Shown one piece after another: positions 27,785 to 35,778 of a stretch of DNA of 40,745 nt. Numbering within the stretch: the stretch's first letter is position 1; every line of letters begins with the position of its first letter. The position numbers and the translations under genes were made by a program. Source of the DNA: Cryobacterium sp. PH31-L1. GTDB taxonomy: Bacteria > Actinomycetota > Actinomycetes > Actinomycetales > Microbacteriaceae. Location: positions 1 to 40,745 of the forward strand of contig NZ_JASISM010000013.1 of the NCBI RefSeq assembly GCF_030063145.1, in the 5' to 3' direction. The notes under the pieces are model-generated. The model worked only from the letters and a program-made list of their open reading frames with translations, ran no database searches and was not told where the DNA came from.

Positions 27785-27819
27785 ATTGAGACGACGAGGC
27801 ACGAAGAAAGGAATCAATC

Positions 27820-28071
27820 ATGATGTGGGGCACTGGGAGTATGGGGTGGTCTTGGGGGTTCGGGCTGCTGGCTGTGGCAGGGATCGCAATTCTTGTGTAT
27901 CTCGTCATCCGCCTGTCTACCAAAAACGGGGGTAGCGACCCCGCGTCGTCGCTGACTGCGTCGCCTGGTCCAACCAGCGCGCGGAAGATTCTCGACGAGC
28001 GGTTCGCGCGCGGGGAGTTGACGGCAGAGCAGTACCGTGACCAGATTCGGGTGCTCGGCGAAGACCGATGA
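27820..28071 (+). CDS. SHOCT domain membrane protein
   Basis: 83 residues. It begins MMWGTGSMGWSWGF, has one membrane helix (about 14-33), a Ser/Gly/Pro linker, and the C-terminal SHOCT motif ARKILDERFARGELTAEQYRDQIRVL. The N-terminal M/W/G-rich segment is common in metal-associated small membrane proteins. Shine-Dalgarno AAAGGAA at about -11. Its stop overlaps the next ATG (ATGA), so it is coupled to the second multicopper oxidase; both lie behind the CsoR-type box. Confidence 0.88.
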   Translation: MMWGTGSMGWSWGFGLLAVAGIAILVYLVIRLSTKNGGSDPASSLTASPGPTSARKILDERFARGELTAEQYRDQIRVLGEDR

Positions 28072-29531
28072 TGGTCGATATCAGCCGTCGAAAGGCTCTC
28101 ATTCTCGGCGGCGTCGGCATTGGCGGTGTGGCCCTCGGCGGGACAGGCTTGGTTCTGAATCAAAAATCGGCAACCACTCGGACTGCGGTAGCTGGGTCAG
28201 GGGTCGCTCTTGTTCTTCCCACCGAGCTGCGCAGCTCCAATGGAGTTCTCACGGTGGCCTTGGAATCGTCGCCACAGCGAATCCGTATTGCCGGCCGGGA
28301 TGTGCATGCGCTCACCTACAACGGAGGCCTTCCCGGTCCCACCCTGCGCGTTCGGGCCGGGGACATTATCAATGTCAGCCTCCGCAACGGCCTGACCGAT
28401 CCGACCAACCTCCACGTACACGGCCTTCACGTGTCCCCCGACGACAATAGCGACAACATGTTTGTCATGATCAACGCTGGCGATTCCTTCGACTACTCCT
28501 ACGCGATACCCGCGGATCACCAGCCGGGTGTGTATTGGTATCACCCGCACCAGCACGGATCCGTCGCCGACCAGGTGTTCGGAGGCCTCTATGGCGCGAT
28601 CATCGTGGAAGACCCCGAGCAAATTCCCGCCACTCGGGAGCGCGTACTCGTCATCTCTGACATCTCTTTCGATTCCTCCGGCACGATTTCAGTGGCCACC
28701 GAGATGGAAAAGATGTCGGGTCGAGAAGGCGAGCTCGTTCTGGTGAATGGACAGCTCACTCCCGAATTGAATGCTCGTCCGGGCGAACGGGAACGCTGGC
28801 GCGTTGTCAACGCGTGCACCTCCCGCTACCTGCAGCTTCGCCTCGACGGGCAGCAGATAACTCTCCTCGGAGTAGACTCCGGCCGGTTTGAAGCACCGCG
28901 CGGCGTCGACGAAATGATCCTGGCCCCGGGCAATCGTGCCGACCTCCTCGTGACCGCTCGCGCCGGCACTTCTACGCTGCGCGCCCTTCCCTACAACCGG
29001 GGCACGTCCGGCGGAATGATGGGCAGCACTGGGTCCAATTCTGCCGAAGTCGCTCTGGCGACGTTCACGGTCTTCGGTGCCGACACCGCAGCATTTGCCG
29101 CCATACCCGACCAGCCCGTTCCGCCCGACCTCCGGACGGGCACCGTCACCGCGCGCCGCGAGTTGGTCTTCGCCATGGGAATGGGGGGCGGCATGAGCGG
29201 CGGAATGATGTCCGCGACAATCAACGGCCACGCATTTGATGCCGCCCGCATCGACACAACCGTGCAATTCGGCAGCGTCGAAGAGTGGATGCTCACCAAC
29301 ACCAGCACCCTCGACCACCCCATGCACCTGCACGTCTGGCCAATGCAAATCGTCGAACGGGCCGGCCAACCGGTCGAAGAAGTGATCTGGCAGGATGTCG
29401 TGAATGTGCCAGCGCGCAGTACTGTGCGCGTGCGGGTGGCATTTACCGACTTCAGCGGCCGCACCGTTTATCACTGCCACATCCTCGACCACGAGGACGC
29501 GGGAATGATGGGCATCATTCAAGCGCTTTGA
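28068..29531 (+). CDS. second multicopper oxidase
   Basis: 487 residues; start ATG 28068 (or 28071), overlapping the SHOCT stop. A twin-arginine ISRRKALILGG begins the signal region. Copper motifs are HVHG (116-119), WYHPHQHG (157-164), HPMHLHVWPM, and HCHILDHEDAGMM (His469, Cys470, His471, His475, Met480 or 481). Met-rich stretches (GGMMGSTG, AMGMGGGMSGGMM) occur in the second half, as in copper-handling oxidases. It differs clearly from the first oxidase, so it is not a recent duplicate. Expected product: an exported Cu(I) oxidase under copper control through the upstream box. Confidence 0.92.
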   Translation: MMVDISRRKALILGGVGIGGVALGGTGLVLNQKSATTRTAVAGSGVALVLPTELRSSNGVLTVALESSPQRIRIAGRDVHALTYNGGLPGPTLRVRAGDIINVSLRNGLTDPTNLHVHGLHVSPDDNSDNMFVMINAGDSFDYSYAIPADHQPGVYWYHPHQHGSVADQVFGGLYGAIIVEDPEQIPATRERVLVISDISFDSSGTISVATEMEKMSGREGELVLVNGQLTPELNARPGERERWRVVNACTSRYLQLRLDGQQITLLGVDSGRFEAPRGVDEMILAPGNRADLLVTARAGTSTLRALPYNRGTSGGMMGSTGSNSAEVALATFTVFGADTAAFAAIPDQPVPPDLRTGTVTARRELVFAMGMGGGMSGGMMSATINGHAFDAARIDTTVQFGSVEEWMLTNTSTLDHPMHLHVWPMQIVERAGQPVEEVIWQDVVNVPARSTVRVRVAFTDFSGRTVYHCHILDHEDAGMMGIIQAL

Positions 29532-29587
29532 TCGCGTCCGTGTCATCCCCGTTCGGGGCAGGACACATCGCAGGTTTCACACGCGAG

Positions 29588-29615
29588 TGGCCGGAGCGCA
29601 GGCGCGCCCCGGCCA
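29588..29615. terminator. weak hairpin between convergent genes
   Basis: TGGCCGG (29588-29594) and CCGGCCA (29609-29615) can pair around a 14-nt loop between the oxidase stop (29531) and the convergent gene ending at 29633. The arms are only 7 bp, so this is a modest call. Confidence 0.45.
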
Positions 29616-29632
29616 TCCTGCGGTGAGAGGGC

Positions 29633-29959
29633 TTAGTCCTGTGTGCCGTCTTCGACGGCGACACCGTTGATGTCGTCGCTCGTGTTTTCGGTGCCTGTTT
29701 CAGTACCGGACTCGGTGCTGGATTCGGTGCTGGATTCGGTGCCGGTGTCGTCGGCGGTTTCGCCGTCGTTGGTGCCGTCTTCGACCTCGTTTTGCACGTT
29801 GTCGGTGTCGGCCGTGGTCGCCCCGGGCTCAACGGTCGTGTTGGACGACGAGGGGCTGGCGGGAGTGGCTTGGGCGCCGGCGGTGAGGGTGATGCCGCCG
29901 ACGAGGGCCAGGGCCAGGGCAACTGCTGCGCCGCCGGCGATTTTCATCTTCTTCTGCAT
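29633..29959 (-). CDS. secreted acidic low-complexity protein
   Basis: 108 residues from ATG 29959 (GAAAGG ahead). The signal peptide is MQKKMKIAGGAAVALALALVG... cleaved around AGAQA (about residue 31). The rest is Asp/Glu/Thr/Ser-rich with short repeats (STESSTESGTETGTENTS) and no folded domain that I recognise; it is probably disordered and strongly negative, which could bind cations or cell-wall material. It follows the kinase gene by 103 bases, a gap that contains a TCTCA direct-repeat box and a possible -10 (TAGCTT), so it probably has its own promoter controlled by the neighbouring response regulator. Confidence 0.75.
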   Translation of the reverse strand: MQKKMKIAGGAAVALALALVGGITLTAGAQATPASPSSSNTTVEPGATTADTDNVQNEVEDGTNDGETADDTGTESSTESSTESGTETGTENTSDDINGVAVEDGTQD

Positions 29960-30025
29960 GGTGTCTGCCTTTCGTGAGAGGGCTCCGCAACTGCGGGGCC
30001 ATACTTCCAAGCTAGAGAGGGGCAG

Positions 30026-30042
30026 GTGAGATGAGCGTGAGA
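30026..30042 (-). promoter_or_regulatory. TCTCA direct-repeat box, site of response regulator 1 (proposed)
   Basis: On the minus strand the box reads TCTCACGCTCATCTCAC: two TCTCAC half-sites exactly 11 bases apart, the usual spacing for OmpR/PhoB-type regulators. A possible -10 TAGCTT lies 12 bases further (30009-30014). It controls the acidic protein at 29959. The same box is found before the ABC operon at 34991-35009. Confidence 0.6.
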
Positions 30043-30062
30043 GCCCACACGTCGGTGCCCGA

Positions 30063-31010
30063 TTAGGGGCGGAGTGGGAGGTTCACCGTGATGGTGGTGC
30101 CGATGCCGACCTGCGAGGTGAGCGCGATGCGGCCCTCGTGGGCCTGGACGATCTGCTGCACCAGGCTGAGACCGAGGCCGTGCCCCGGGCGGGATCGTGC
30201 CTGGTCGGATCGCCAGAACCGGTCGAAGGCGTGCTTCACGTCGTTGTTGTCCATGCCGATGCCGCTGTCACACACGGTGACGGTGCAGGTGCTGTCGTGG
30301 ACGTCAGTACTGACGGTGACGACACCGGGCGACGGGGTGAATTTCAGCGCGTTGTCGATGACGTTCGCGATCGCTCGAGCGAGCAGGCCCGGGGAGCCCA
30401 GGACGACCGCGGCTTGCCCCAGGTGAACGTTCAGCCGGGAGGCATCCACTGGGTTACTGGAGCGCGCGTCGAGGTCCTGGCGAACCAGGTCGTTCAGGTC
30501 GACGAGTTCGTACGTTCTCTTCAGTTCAGCTCCTCCGCCGCTGGACAACAGGAGGAGGTCGTTGGTGAGCTCGGTCAGCCCGCCGACGGCGTCGAGCGCG
30601 GTCTGCATCGCCCGCTCGTACTCGGCCGGGGTGCGGGTGGTGAGGAGGGCGAGTTCGAGTTCGCCCTGGATGATGCTCAGCGGGCTGCGCATCTCGTGGG
30701 AGGCGCCGTCGACGAAGCGTTGCTGCAAATCGTAGCTTTTCTGCAACGGTGTCAGCGCGGCGCGGGCCATGAGAAAACTCGCCAGTGGGATCAAGACCAA
30801 CAAGATGGCGTAGAGCACGATGAGTCCGGTGCGGAGGTTGGCGAAGCCCCGCTCGGCCGCGTTGAGGGCGCCGGCACCGTCCGATTCAGCGGCGTCGAAG
30901 TCGAAGGTTCCGGTGACGAAGATGTAGATGCCGACCGCGAACGCGGCAAACAGCACCAGCTGCACCAGCGTGTAGGTGACGGTGAGTCGAACCAGCGCGC
31001 GGCGAAACAT
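30063..31010 (-). CDS. sensor histidine kinase (system 1)
   Basis: 315 residues. There are two membrane helices (about 9-32 and 61-82) with a short ~28-residue outer loop rich in Asp/Glu/Ala; it then goes directly into the dimerisation helix with His105 in ASHEMRSPLSII. ATP-binding motifs are the N-box NVIDNALKF (216-224), G1 CDSGIGM and G2 GHGLGLSLV. No clear HAMP or PAS domain, so it is an intramembrane-sensing type of kinase that could respond to the ABC transporter. Its ATG shares one base with the regulator's stop (TGATG). Confidence 0.93.
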   Translation of the reverse strand: MFRRALVRLTVTYTLVQLVLFAAFAVGIYIFVTGTFDFDAAESDGAGALNAAERGFANLRTGLIVLYAILLVLIPLASFLMARAALTPLQKSYDLQQRFVDGASHEMRSPLSIIQGELELALLTTRTPAEYERAMQTALDAVGGLTELTNDLLLLSSGGGAELKRTYELVDLNDLVRQDLDARSSNPVDASRLNVHLGQAAVVLGSPGLLARAIANVIDNALKFTPSPGVVTVSTDVHDSTCTVTVCDSGIGMDNNDVKHAFDRFWRSDQARSRPGHGLGLSLVQQIVQAHEGRIALTSQVGIGTTITVNLPLRP

Positions 31011-31690
31011 CAGCTGTCCGCGGTGATGAGGTAGCCGGCGCCGCGCCGGGTTTCGATGATGTCGGTCTCGCCGGGCAGCGTGAGCTTGTGCCGCAGGTAG
31101 CGAATGTAGGTTTGCACGACGTTGCTGAACCCCTCGTAGTTGCTGTCCCAGGCATGGTCGATTAATTCGGTGGCGCTGATGATGGTGCCGGCGTTGCTCA
31201 TCAGGTATTCCAGCACAGCGAATTCCTTCGCTGTCAACACAATCGTGCGCCCGGCCCGCACCGCCGTGCGGGTGGCGGGATCGAGAGAGACTCCCTGCGC
31301 CTGCAACACGGGTTGCTGTGCCCGCGGAGAACGCCGAAGGAGCGCACGCACGCGGGCCAGCAGCTCGACCAGGTGGAACGGTTTGACGATGTAGTCGTCG
31401 GCGCCGGCGTCGAGCCCTTCAACCTTGGTGCGCATCGAATCCAGTGCGGTCAGCATCAGCACCGGCACGTCGCTAGTGATCAAGCGGATGCGGCGGCACA
31501 CGTCCATCCCACCGCCCGGCAGTCCCGGGAGCATGAGGTCGAGGACGACCAGATCGTAGGTGTCGATTTCGAAGGCCTGCACGCCGTCGGGCGCGGTGTG
31601 GGCGACGTCGACGGCGTAGCCGGATTCGGTGAGGGTACGACGGATGACGTCCGCGATGCGGACGTCATCCTCGACGACGAGTATCTTCAC
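31010..31690 (-). CDS. OmpR-family response regulator (system 1)
   Basis: 226 residues from GTG 31690 (VKILVVEDD); the open frame goes to a TTG at 31705 inside weaker sequence. Receiver: Asp8/Asp9, phospho-acceptor Asp51 in VVLDLMLPG, Lys103 in IVKPF. C-terminal winged helix: LTAKEFAVLEYLMSNAG, SNVVQTYIRYLRHKL and RRGAGYLI. Directly upstream of its start is a 12-bp tandem repeat. It is probably transcribed with the ABC operon, and likely binds the TCTCA boxes before that operon and before the acidic protein gene. Confidence 0.94.
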   Translation of the reverse strand: MKILVVEDDVRIADVIRRTLTESGYAVDVAHTAPDGVQAFEIDTYDLVVLDLMLPGLPGGGMDVCRRIRLITSDVPVLMLTALDSMRTKVEGLDAGADDYIVKPFHLVELLARVRALLRRSPRAQQPVLQAQGVSLDPATRTAVRAGRTIVLTAKEFAVLEYLMSNAGTIISATELIDHAWDSNYEGFSNVVQTYIRYLRHKLTLPGETDIIETRRGAGYLITADS

Positions 31691-31710
31691 GCGCCGCCCG
31701 ACCAAAGATC

Positions 31711-31806
31711 GTTGGCCGGGCAGTTGGCCGGGCAGTTGGCCAGGCAGGTCGCCGGGCCGTTGGCCGGGCAGTTGGCCAGGCAGGTGGCCGGGCCGTTGGC
31801 CGGGTG
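31711..31806. repeat. 12-bp minisatellite, eight units
   Basis: Eight tandem units of consensus GTTGGCCGGGCA run from 31711 to 31806; a ninth, decayed unit runs into the next gene's stop. Variants (ggca, ggcc ends; gcc/gtc) show a 36-bp higher-order unit repeated twice (31723-31758 and 31759-31794). It fills almost the whole gap between the anchored secreted protein (stop at 31808) and the regulator start (31690). GGCC cores can pair with each other in RNA. Confidence 0.85.
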
Positions 31807-31807
31807 G

Positions 31808-32374
31808 TTAGTCGGCTTGTTCACCGGTTCCTGCTCCCTTGGTTGCGGTGCCGTTGGCGATCTGTACGCCGTTGGCGCTGACCTGGATGGTGAAGTCGAC
31901 CTGGTTGGTGGAGCTGCGGTAGAGGCTGAACGTGTTTTCCGGAAAATGCCCGGCGCCGGTCTCATTGTCGAAGGAGAGCGTCGTTTCCGTGTTCGGTGCG
32001 AGGGTCACTCCGTCCAGGGGAAGGTAGTAGGCCTCGCTGGCTCCGGTGGTGACATCCGTCATCACATAGTAGGTCTCCAGATTGGTCAGCGGGTTGCTGG
32101 TGGTGTTTTCGACGGTGATCTGGAGCCGGTCGGTGATCGCTGTGCCGGAGCCGTCGACGTTGTCTTCGGCCAGGGCGGACACGACCGTCAGGCCCGGGGT
32201 GGTGCTCGTGTTGGTGATCGGATTTGATGTCACGGGCAGTACTGTTCCGGCCGTGGCGTTGGAGGAGGTCGTTGCTGCGGGGGTGGCGGGTGCGTTCAGC
32301 TGGGAGAGGGCGATTCCGCCAGCGGCGACGAGGGCCACGAGGGCGACGGGGATGACGATGAGTTTCAACTTCAT
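31808..32374 (-). CDS. membrane-anchored or secreted beta-rich protein of ABC/TCS cluster
   Basis: 188 residues from ATG 32374 (AAGGAAG ahead), overlapping the permease stop by four bases. One N-terminal helix (about 4-24) acts as signal or anchor; then a Thr/Ser/Asn-rich linker (about 25-58) and a domain with immunoglobulin-like strand pattern: RLQITVENTTSNPLTNLETYYVMTD, YYLPLDGVTLAPNTETTLSFDNE, TNQVDFTIQVSANGVQIANG. The family is not one I can name. Its place between ABC permeases and a two-component system suggests an extracytoplasmic partner of the transporter or an input to the kinase. Confidence 0.72.
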   Translation of the reverse strand: MKLKLIVIPVALVALVAAGGIALSQLNAPATPAATTSSNATAGTVLPVTSNPITNTSTTPGLTVVSALAEDNVDGSGTAITDRLQITVENTTSNPLTNLETYYVMTDVTTGASEAYYLPLDGVTLAPNTETTLSFDNETGAGHFPENTFSLYRSSTNQVDFTIQVSANGVQIANGTATKGAGTGEQAD

Positions 32375-33342
32375 GATTGCTTCCTTTGCAGAGTGCGCCT
32401 CGTCGTTGCGAGGGCGGCGAAGACCACGGCGGCAAGAGTTGCCACGGTGAGGGTGATGGCGTAGGGCAGCATTGCTGCCCACACCAGGCTGAGGGGTTGT
32501 TGGTTGTACTGGTCTTTGATGCCCAGGAACGCGAAAGTGAGGCGTTCGAAGTGTTTGGTCACCGACGACACTTCCAGGCCGTTGCGGATACCGTCGAACG
32601 CGGAGAACTGGGCCAGAACGGCCAGTTCATCGGCTTTCTGGATCTGCAGGGTGGCGAACAGTCCGCCGGGAACCTGGTTGTCCGGGTCCATGGTGTCGCC
32701 GATCTGGGGAATGATCAGCACGAATGCGAGCCAGATCACCAGTGCCACGATCAGTCCGGTACTCAGCCGGGTGGACAGCGCGGTCAGGCCCACGGCCAGT
32801 GCCGTCCAGAACACCAGGTAGAGCCAGGCGAAGCCGCCGGCGATGAGGAGTCGGGCCACGTCGATGCCCTGGATCGGGGCATGACCGATCGTGACCACCG
32901 CGATAAGTGAGACCGCGGTGAGGGCGGCGACGACACCGAGCCAGACGATCGACAGGCCGAGCATTTTGCCGCCGGCGAACGCGAATCGACCGACCGGGCG
33001 GCTCAGAAACAGGTGCAGCGTTCCGCGGTGTTTCTCTTTGGCGATGGTGCCATAGCCGAGGACGATGGCGAACAGGGCTCCGAGAATTTCGAGGTACTCG
33101 ATTCCGCCGCGCAGCAGCTTCAACGGGAAGAGTTGTGGAGCGGCCGCCGTAACGGTGCTGCCGCTGTTGGCCAGATTGGCGACATAGAGGTTGTAGGCAT
33201 CCAGCTGGTTGCGGAAGTCGGCCGACGCGACAGCTACGGAAATCAGCGTGGCGACGGCCAGGAACCCGATCAGGATCGCGAATAGACGATCACGTCGGAG
33301 GTCCAGCAGTTCCTTCTCGGCGACAATCCAGGTGCTATTCAT
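32371..33342 (-). CDS. ABC-2 type transporter permease (NosY-like), second
   Basis: 323 residues, about six membrane helices. It begins MNSTWIVAEKELLDLRRDRLFAILIGFL, and carries the segment EKHRGTLHLFLSRPVGRFAFAGGK after helix 2; [E/K]...GT...LSRPV is the signature of ABC-2 permeases of the NosY/GldF type. A large extracytoplasmic loop follows helix 1 (about 40-85). It overlaps the previous permease by eight bases and the next gene by four, so the cluster is one operon. Confidence 0.88.
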   Translation of the reverse strand: MNSTWIVAEKELLDLRRDRLFAILIGFLAVATLISVAVASADFRNQLDAYNLYVANLANSGSTVTAAAPQLFPLKLLRGGIEYLEILGALFAIVLGYGTIAKEKHRGTLHLFLSRPVGRFAFAGGKMLGLSIVWLGVVAALTAVSLIAVVTIGHAPIQGIDVARLLIAGGFAWLYLVFWTALAVGLTALSTRLSTGLIVALVIWLAFVLIIPQIGDTMDPDNQVPGGLFATLQIQKADELAVLAQFSAFDGIRNGLEVSSVTKHFERLTFAFLGIKDQYNQQPLSLVWAAMLPYAITLTVATLAAVVFAALATTRRTLQRKQS

Positions 33343-34237
33343 TCAGACCACTCCTCAGTGTGTGGCGTGGTGTGACGACCACAATCCAGGTCATTGCGAT
33401 GAGAACGGCCACCAGCAGCAGGATGCTGAGCCAGGGGCTGCCGGTAACGCTGTCATCGCGCAGCACGATGCTCGCGGCTCGTTTGAACTGCTCGGTAATT
33501 GTGAACGGGCCCGTGACCGCACCGATCAGGTCAAAGGAAGCACTGCCCGGCGCTACCAGAGCGGGAACCGGATTCAACAACGCCACCGGCCGCGCAGCGG
33601 TGCCGATTTGTGGGAGCACGAACGCGATCGCACTCCAGATCACGAAGGGTACGAGCAACGCCGTTGTCTCTTTGCGACTGTAGAGCCCGGTGAGCATGCC
33701 GAGCAGCGCGAAAATCATCATCAGTGACCAGGACAGGGTGGCGAATGCGATCAGTCGCACCGAGGTGTCAAACCCGAGGGGCGCACCCATGATGATGCTG
33801 ATGGACGCCCAGCTGATCACCGTGCTGGCAGCCAGAACGGCCGCGATCACAGCGCCCAGCCCCAGAAACTGCCCGATCAGCCTGTGAATGGTGTCCACCG
33901 GCCGGCTTAGAACCAGATCGGACGTGCCCGACTGACGATCACGCAGGGTCGCCTGCACGCCGAGGATGATCGCCATGAGTGCGCCGATCAGTACCACATA
34001 GATCACCGAATTGCGTGAGTAGTACAACGCCGACACCGCCGCGAACGGGTTCGGCGCCGTGGTGAGCCCATCGGCGAGGATCTTTTCGTACACCCGGGTG
34101 ACGGTCGTGTTGGTGAGCCAGCCGATGAGTGAGGACAGCGACACCATCCCGAGAAACAGCACCAGCAGCAGCATTGCGACCCGGGCACGGAGGGTGCAGA
34201 GGACTTCATGCCGAGCGCTGGTGAGGATGGTGTTCAT
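33335..34237 (-). CDS. ABC-2 type transporter permease, first
   Basis: 300 residues. It starts MNTILTSARHEVLCTLRARVAMLLLVLFL; the signature LRDRQSGTSDLVLSRPVDTIHRLIGQFLG is like that of the second permease. Six helices are visible, with an outer loop of about 45 residues after the first. The pair of related but distinct permeases suggests a heterodimeric transporter with the single ATPase upstream. ATG 34237 overlaps the ATPase stop by four bases. Confidence 0.88.
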   Translation of the reverse strand: MNTILTSARHEVLCTLRARVAMLLLVLFLGMVSLSSLIGWLTNTTVTRVYEKILADGLTTAPNPFAAVSALYYSRNSVIYVVLIGALMAIILGVQATLRDRQSGTSDLVLSRPVDTIHRLIGQFLGLGAVIAAVLAASTVISWASISIIMGAPLGFDTSVRLIAFATLSWSLMMIFALLGMLTGLYSRKETTALLVPFVIWSAIAFVLPQIGTAARPVALLNPVPALVAPGSASFDLIGAVTGPFTITEQFKRAASIVLRDDSVTGSPWLSILLLVAVLIAMTWIVVVTPRHTLRSGLNE

Positions 34238-34968
34238 GCGGCGGCCGAATCGAGCTGAAAGTAGATATCTTCCAGGGATTCGTCCGCGGGGAACGCGGCG
34301 AGCGTGTTGCTCATCGAGTCGTGGTGCACCAGACGCCCATGGTTGAGGATGCCAATGCTGGTGCAGGTCTTTGTCACCTCGGACAATAAGTGCGTGTTCA
34401 TGAAGATTGTCATGCCGAATTCGTGGTTCAGGCGAACGATCGTTTTACGCAGGGTGCGTACGCCTTCCGGGTCCAGCCCCGACGTCGGTTCGTCCAGGAA
34501 CAACACGGCCGGCGCGTGCAGCACGGCCTGGGCGATGCCCACGCGCTGGCGCATTCCCTTGCTGAAGGTCCCCACGCGCTGGTTGTCATGACCGGTGAAG
34601 TCCAGGAAGGTCAAAACGTCGCGAATTCGAGCGTCCGGGCGGCGCAGTCCCGACAACCGGGCGAAGAACCGCAGGTTCTCCAGCAACGTCAGGTTGTCGT
34701 AGAACTGCACATTTTCGGGCAGATAGCCGATGGACTGGCGCACGCCGGCGGCATCCGTTTTCACGCTGTGACCGTTGATCATCGCGTCGCCGGCCGTGGG
34801 TTCGAGCAGGGTGGTCAGCAGATTCACGGTCGTGGTCTTCCCCGCCCCATTGTGGCCGAGGAGCCCGAAGACCTCCCCCTGCGGTACATCAAGGGTGAGG
34901 TCTGCGAGGGCCTGATGCGCGCCGAAGCTGCGCGTCAAGGCTGCGGTTGAGATAGCGGATGTTGTCAT
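34234..34968 (-). CDS. ABC transporter ATP-binding protein (NosF-like)
   Basis: 244 residues from ATG 34968. Walker A GHNGAGKTTT, Q-loop near IGYLPENVQFYDNLTL, signature FSKGMRQRVGIA, Walker B VLFLDEPTSGLDPEG and H-loop MNTHLLSE are all present. PENVQFYDNLTLLENL resembles NosF-type ATPases. There is no Shine-Dalgarno; a possible -10 (AATAAT, 34978-34983 on the plus strand as ATTATT) sits so close that the mRNA may be leaderless. A TCTCA direct-repeat box lies just upstream. It heads the operon ABC-permease-permease-secreted protein-regulator-kinase. Confidence 0.93.
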   Translation of the reverse strand: MTTSAISTAALTRSFGAHQALADLTLDVPQGEVFGLLGHNGAGKTTTVNLLTTLLEPTAGDAMINGHSVKTDAAGVRQSIGYLPENVQFYDNLTLLENLRFFARLSGLRRPDARIRDVLTFLDFTGHDNQRVGTFSKGMRQRVGIAQAVLHAPAVLFLDEPTSGLDPEGVRTLRKTIVRLNHEFGMTIFMNTHLLSEVTKTCTSIGILNHGRLVHHDSMSNTLAAFPADESLEDIYFQLDSAAA

Positions 34969-34990
34969 AACACCGAGATTATTGACCCCT

Positions 34991-35009
34991 CCGTGAGACC
35001 ACGATGAGA
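34991..35009 (-). promoter_or_regulatory. TCTCA direct-repeat box before the ABC/TCS operon
   Basis: On the minus strand TCTCATCGTGGTCTCACGG holds two TCTCA half-sites 11 bases apart. It ends eight bases before a -10-like AATAAT and 23 bases before the ATG at 34968, the place where an OmpR-type activator would sit over the -35. Same half-site and spacing as the box at 30026-30042. Confidence 0.62.
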
Positions 35010-35053
35010 GACACCAAGCCCGAGCTTTAGCTGCTGCGCACGACCGAATGGAG

Positions 35054-35719
35054 CTACCGTGCACGCACGGTCTGGCGACGTGAAACGAGGGCCCTGATGA
35101 TGACGGGAACCACGGAGAGCACGACGATGCCGATCAGCACGAGATCGATGTAGCGCGCGGCGAAGTCGGCGACGCCCGGAATGTGGGCCAGACCGAAGCC
35201 CAGCAGCACCACCCCGGTCGTCCACAGCGCGGCGCCGATGATATTGAACAGGGTGAACACCCGCCGGGGCATCTTGCCGACGCCGGCCGCGACGGGAGCA
35301 AAGGTACGCACGACCGGCACGAACCGGGCGATGGTGACGGCCGCCGGCCCGAACCGATCAAAGAAGCCCTGAGTGCGGGTGACGCTCTTTCGGCTGAACA
35401 GCCCGGAGTCGCGCCGGTCGAAAATACGACGGCCCGTCGTGCGCCCGATGAGGTAACCGAGCTGGTCGCCGAGCGCTGCCGAGACCGCGATGGCCGGGAT
35501 CACGACCCAGAGCGGCTGGCTGATCACCCCGCTGAGGGTGAGCACGCCCGTGAAGAACAGCAGGGTATCGCCGGGCAGGAAGAACCCCACGAGCAAGCCT
35601 GTTTCCACGAACACGATCGCGCAGACGACCACGAGGCCCCAGACGCCGGCACCGGCGATCACGGACTGTGGATCCAGAAAACCGGACGTGGGCAGTGCGG
35701 TAACGATCATGGTATTCAT
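35054..35719 (-). CDS. DedA/SNARE-associated family membrane protein
   Basis: 221 residues. DedA motifs: ETGLLVGFFLPGDTLLFFTG (about 39-58), GDQLGYLIGRTTGRRIF, and the amphipathic segment FFDRFGPAAVTIARFVPVVRTFAPVAAG with the conserved Arg residues, then the last helices. DedA proteins take part in undecaprenyl-phosphate or phospholipid flipping and envelope homeostasis. Start ATG 35719. The 85-base gap to the ABC operon contains that operon's box, so DedA is probably separate from it. Confidence 0.92.
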   Translation of the reverse strand: MNTMIVTALPTSGFLDPQSVIAGAGVWGLVVVCAIVFVETGLLVGFFLPGDTLLFFTGVLTLSGVISQPLWVVIPAIAVSAALGDQLGYLIGRTTGRRIFDRRDSGLFSRKSVTRTQGFFDRFGPAAVTIARFVPVVRTFAPVAAGVGKMPRRVFTLFNIIGAALWTTGVVLLGFGLAHIPGVADFAARYIDLVLIGIVVLSVVPVIIRALVSRRQTVRAR

Positions 35720-35778
35720 GCTGCAAGGGCTTTCTCTGAGTTTTCTGAAGGCGAGCCGCGCATCCGCTTCTGCGGTGT

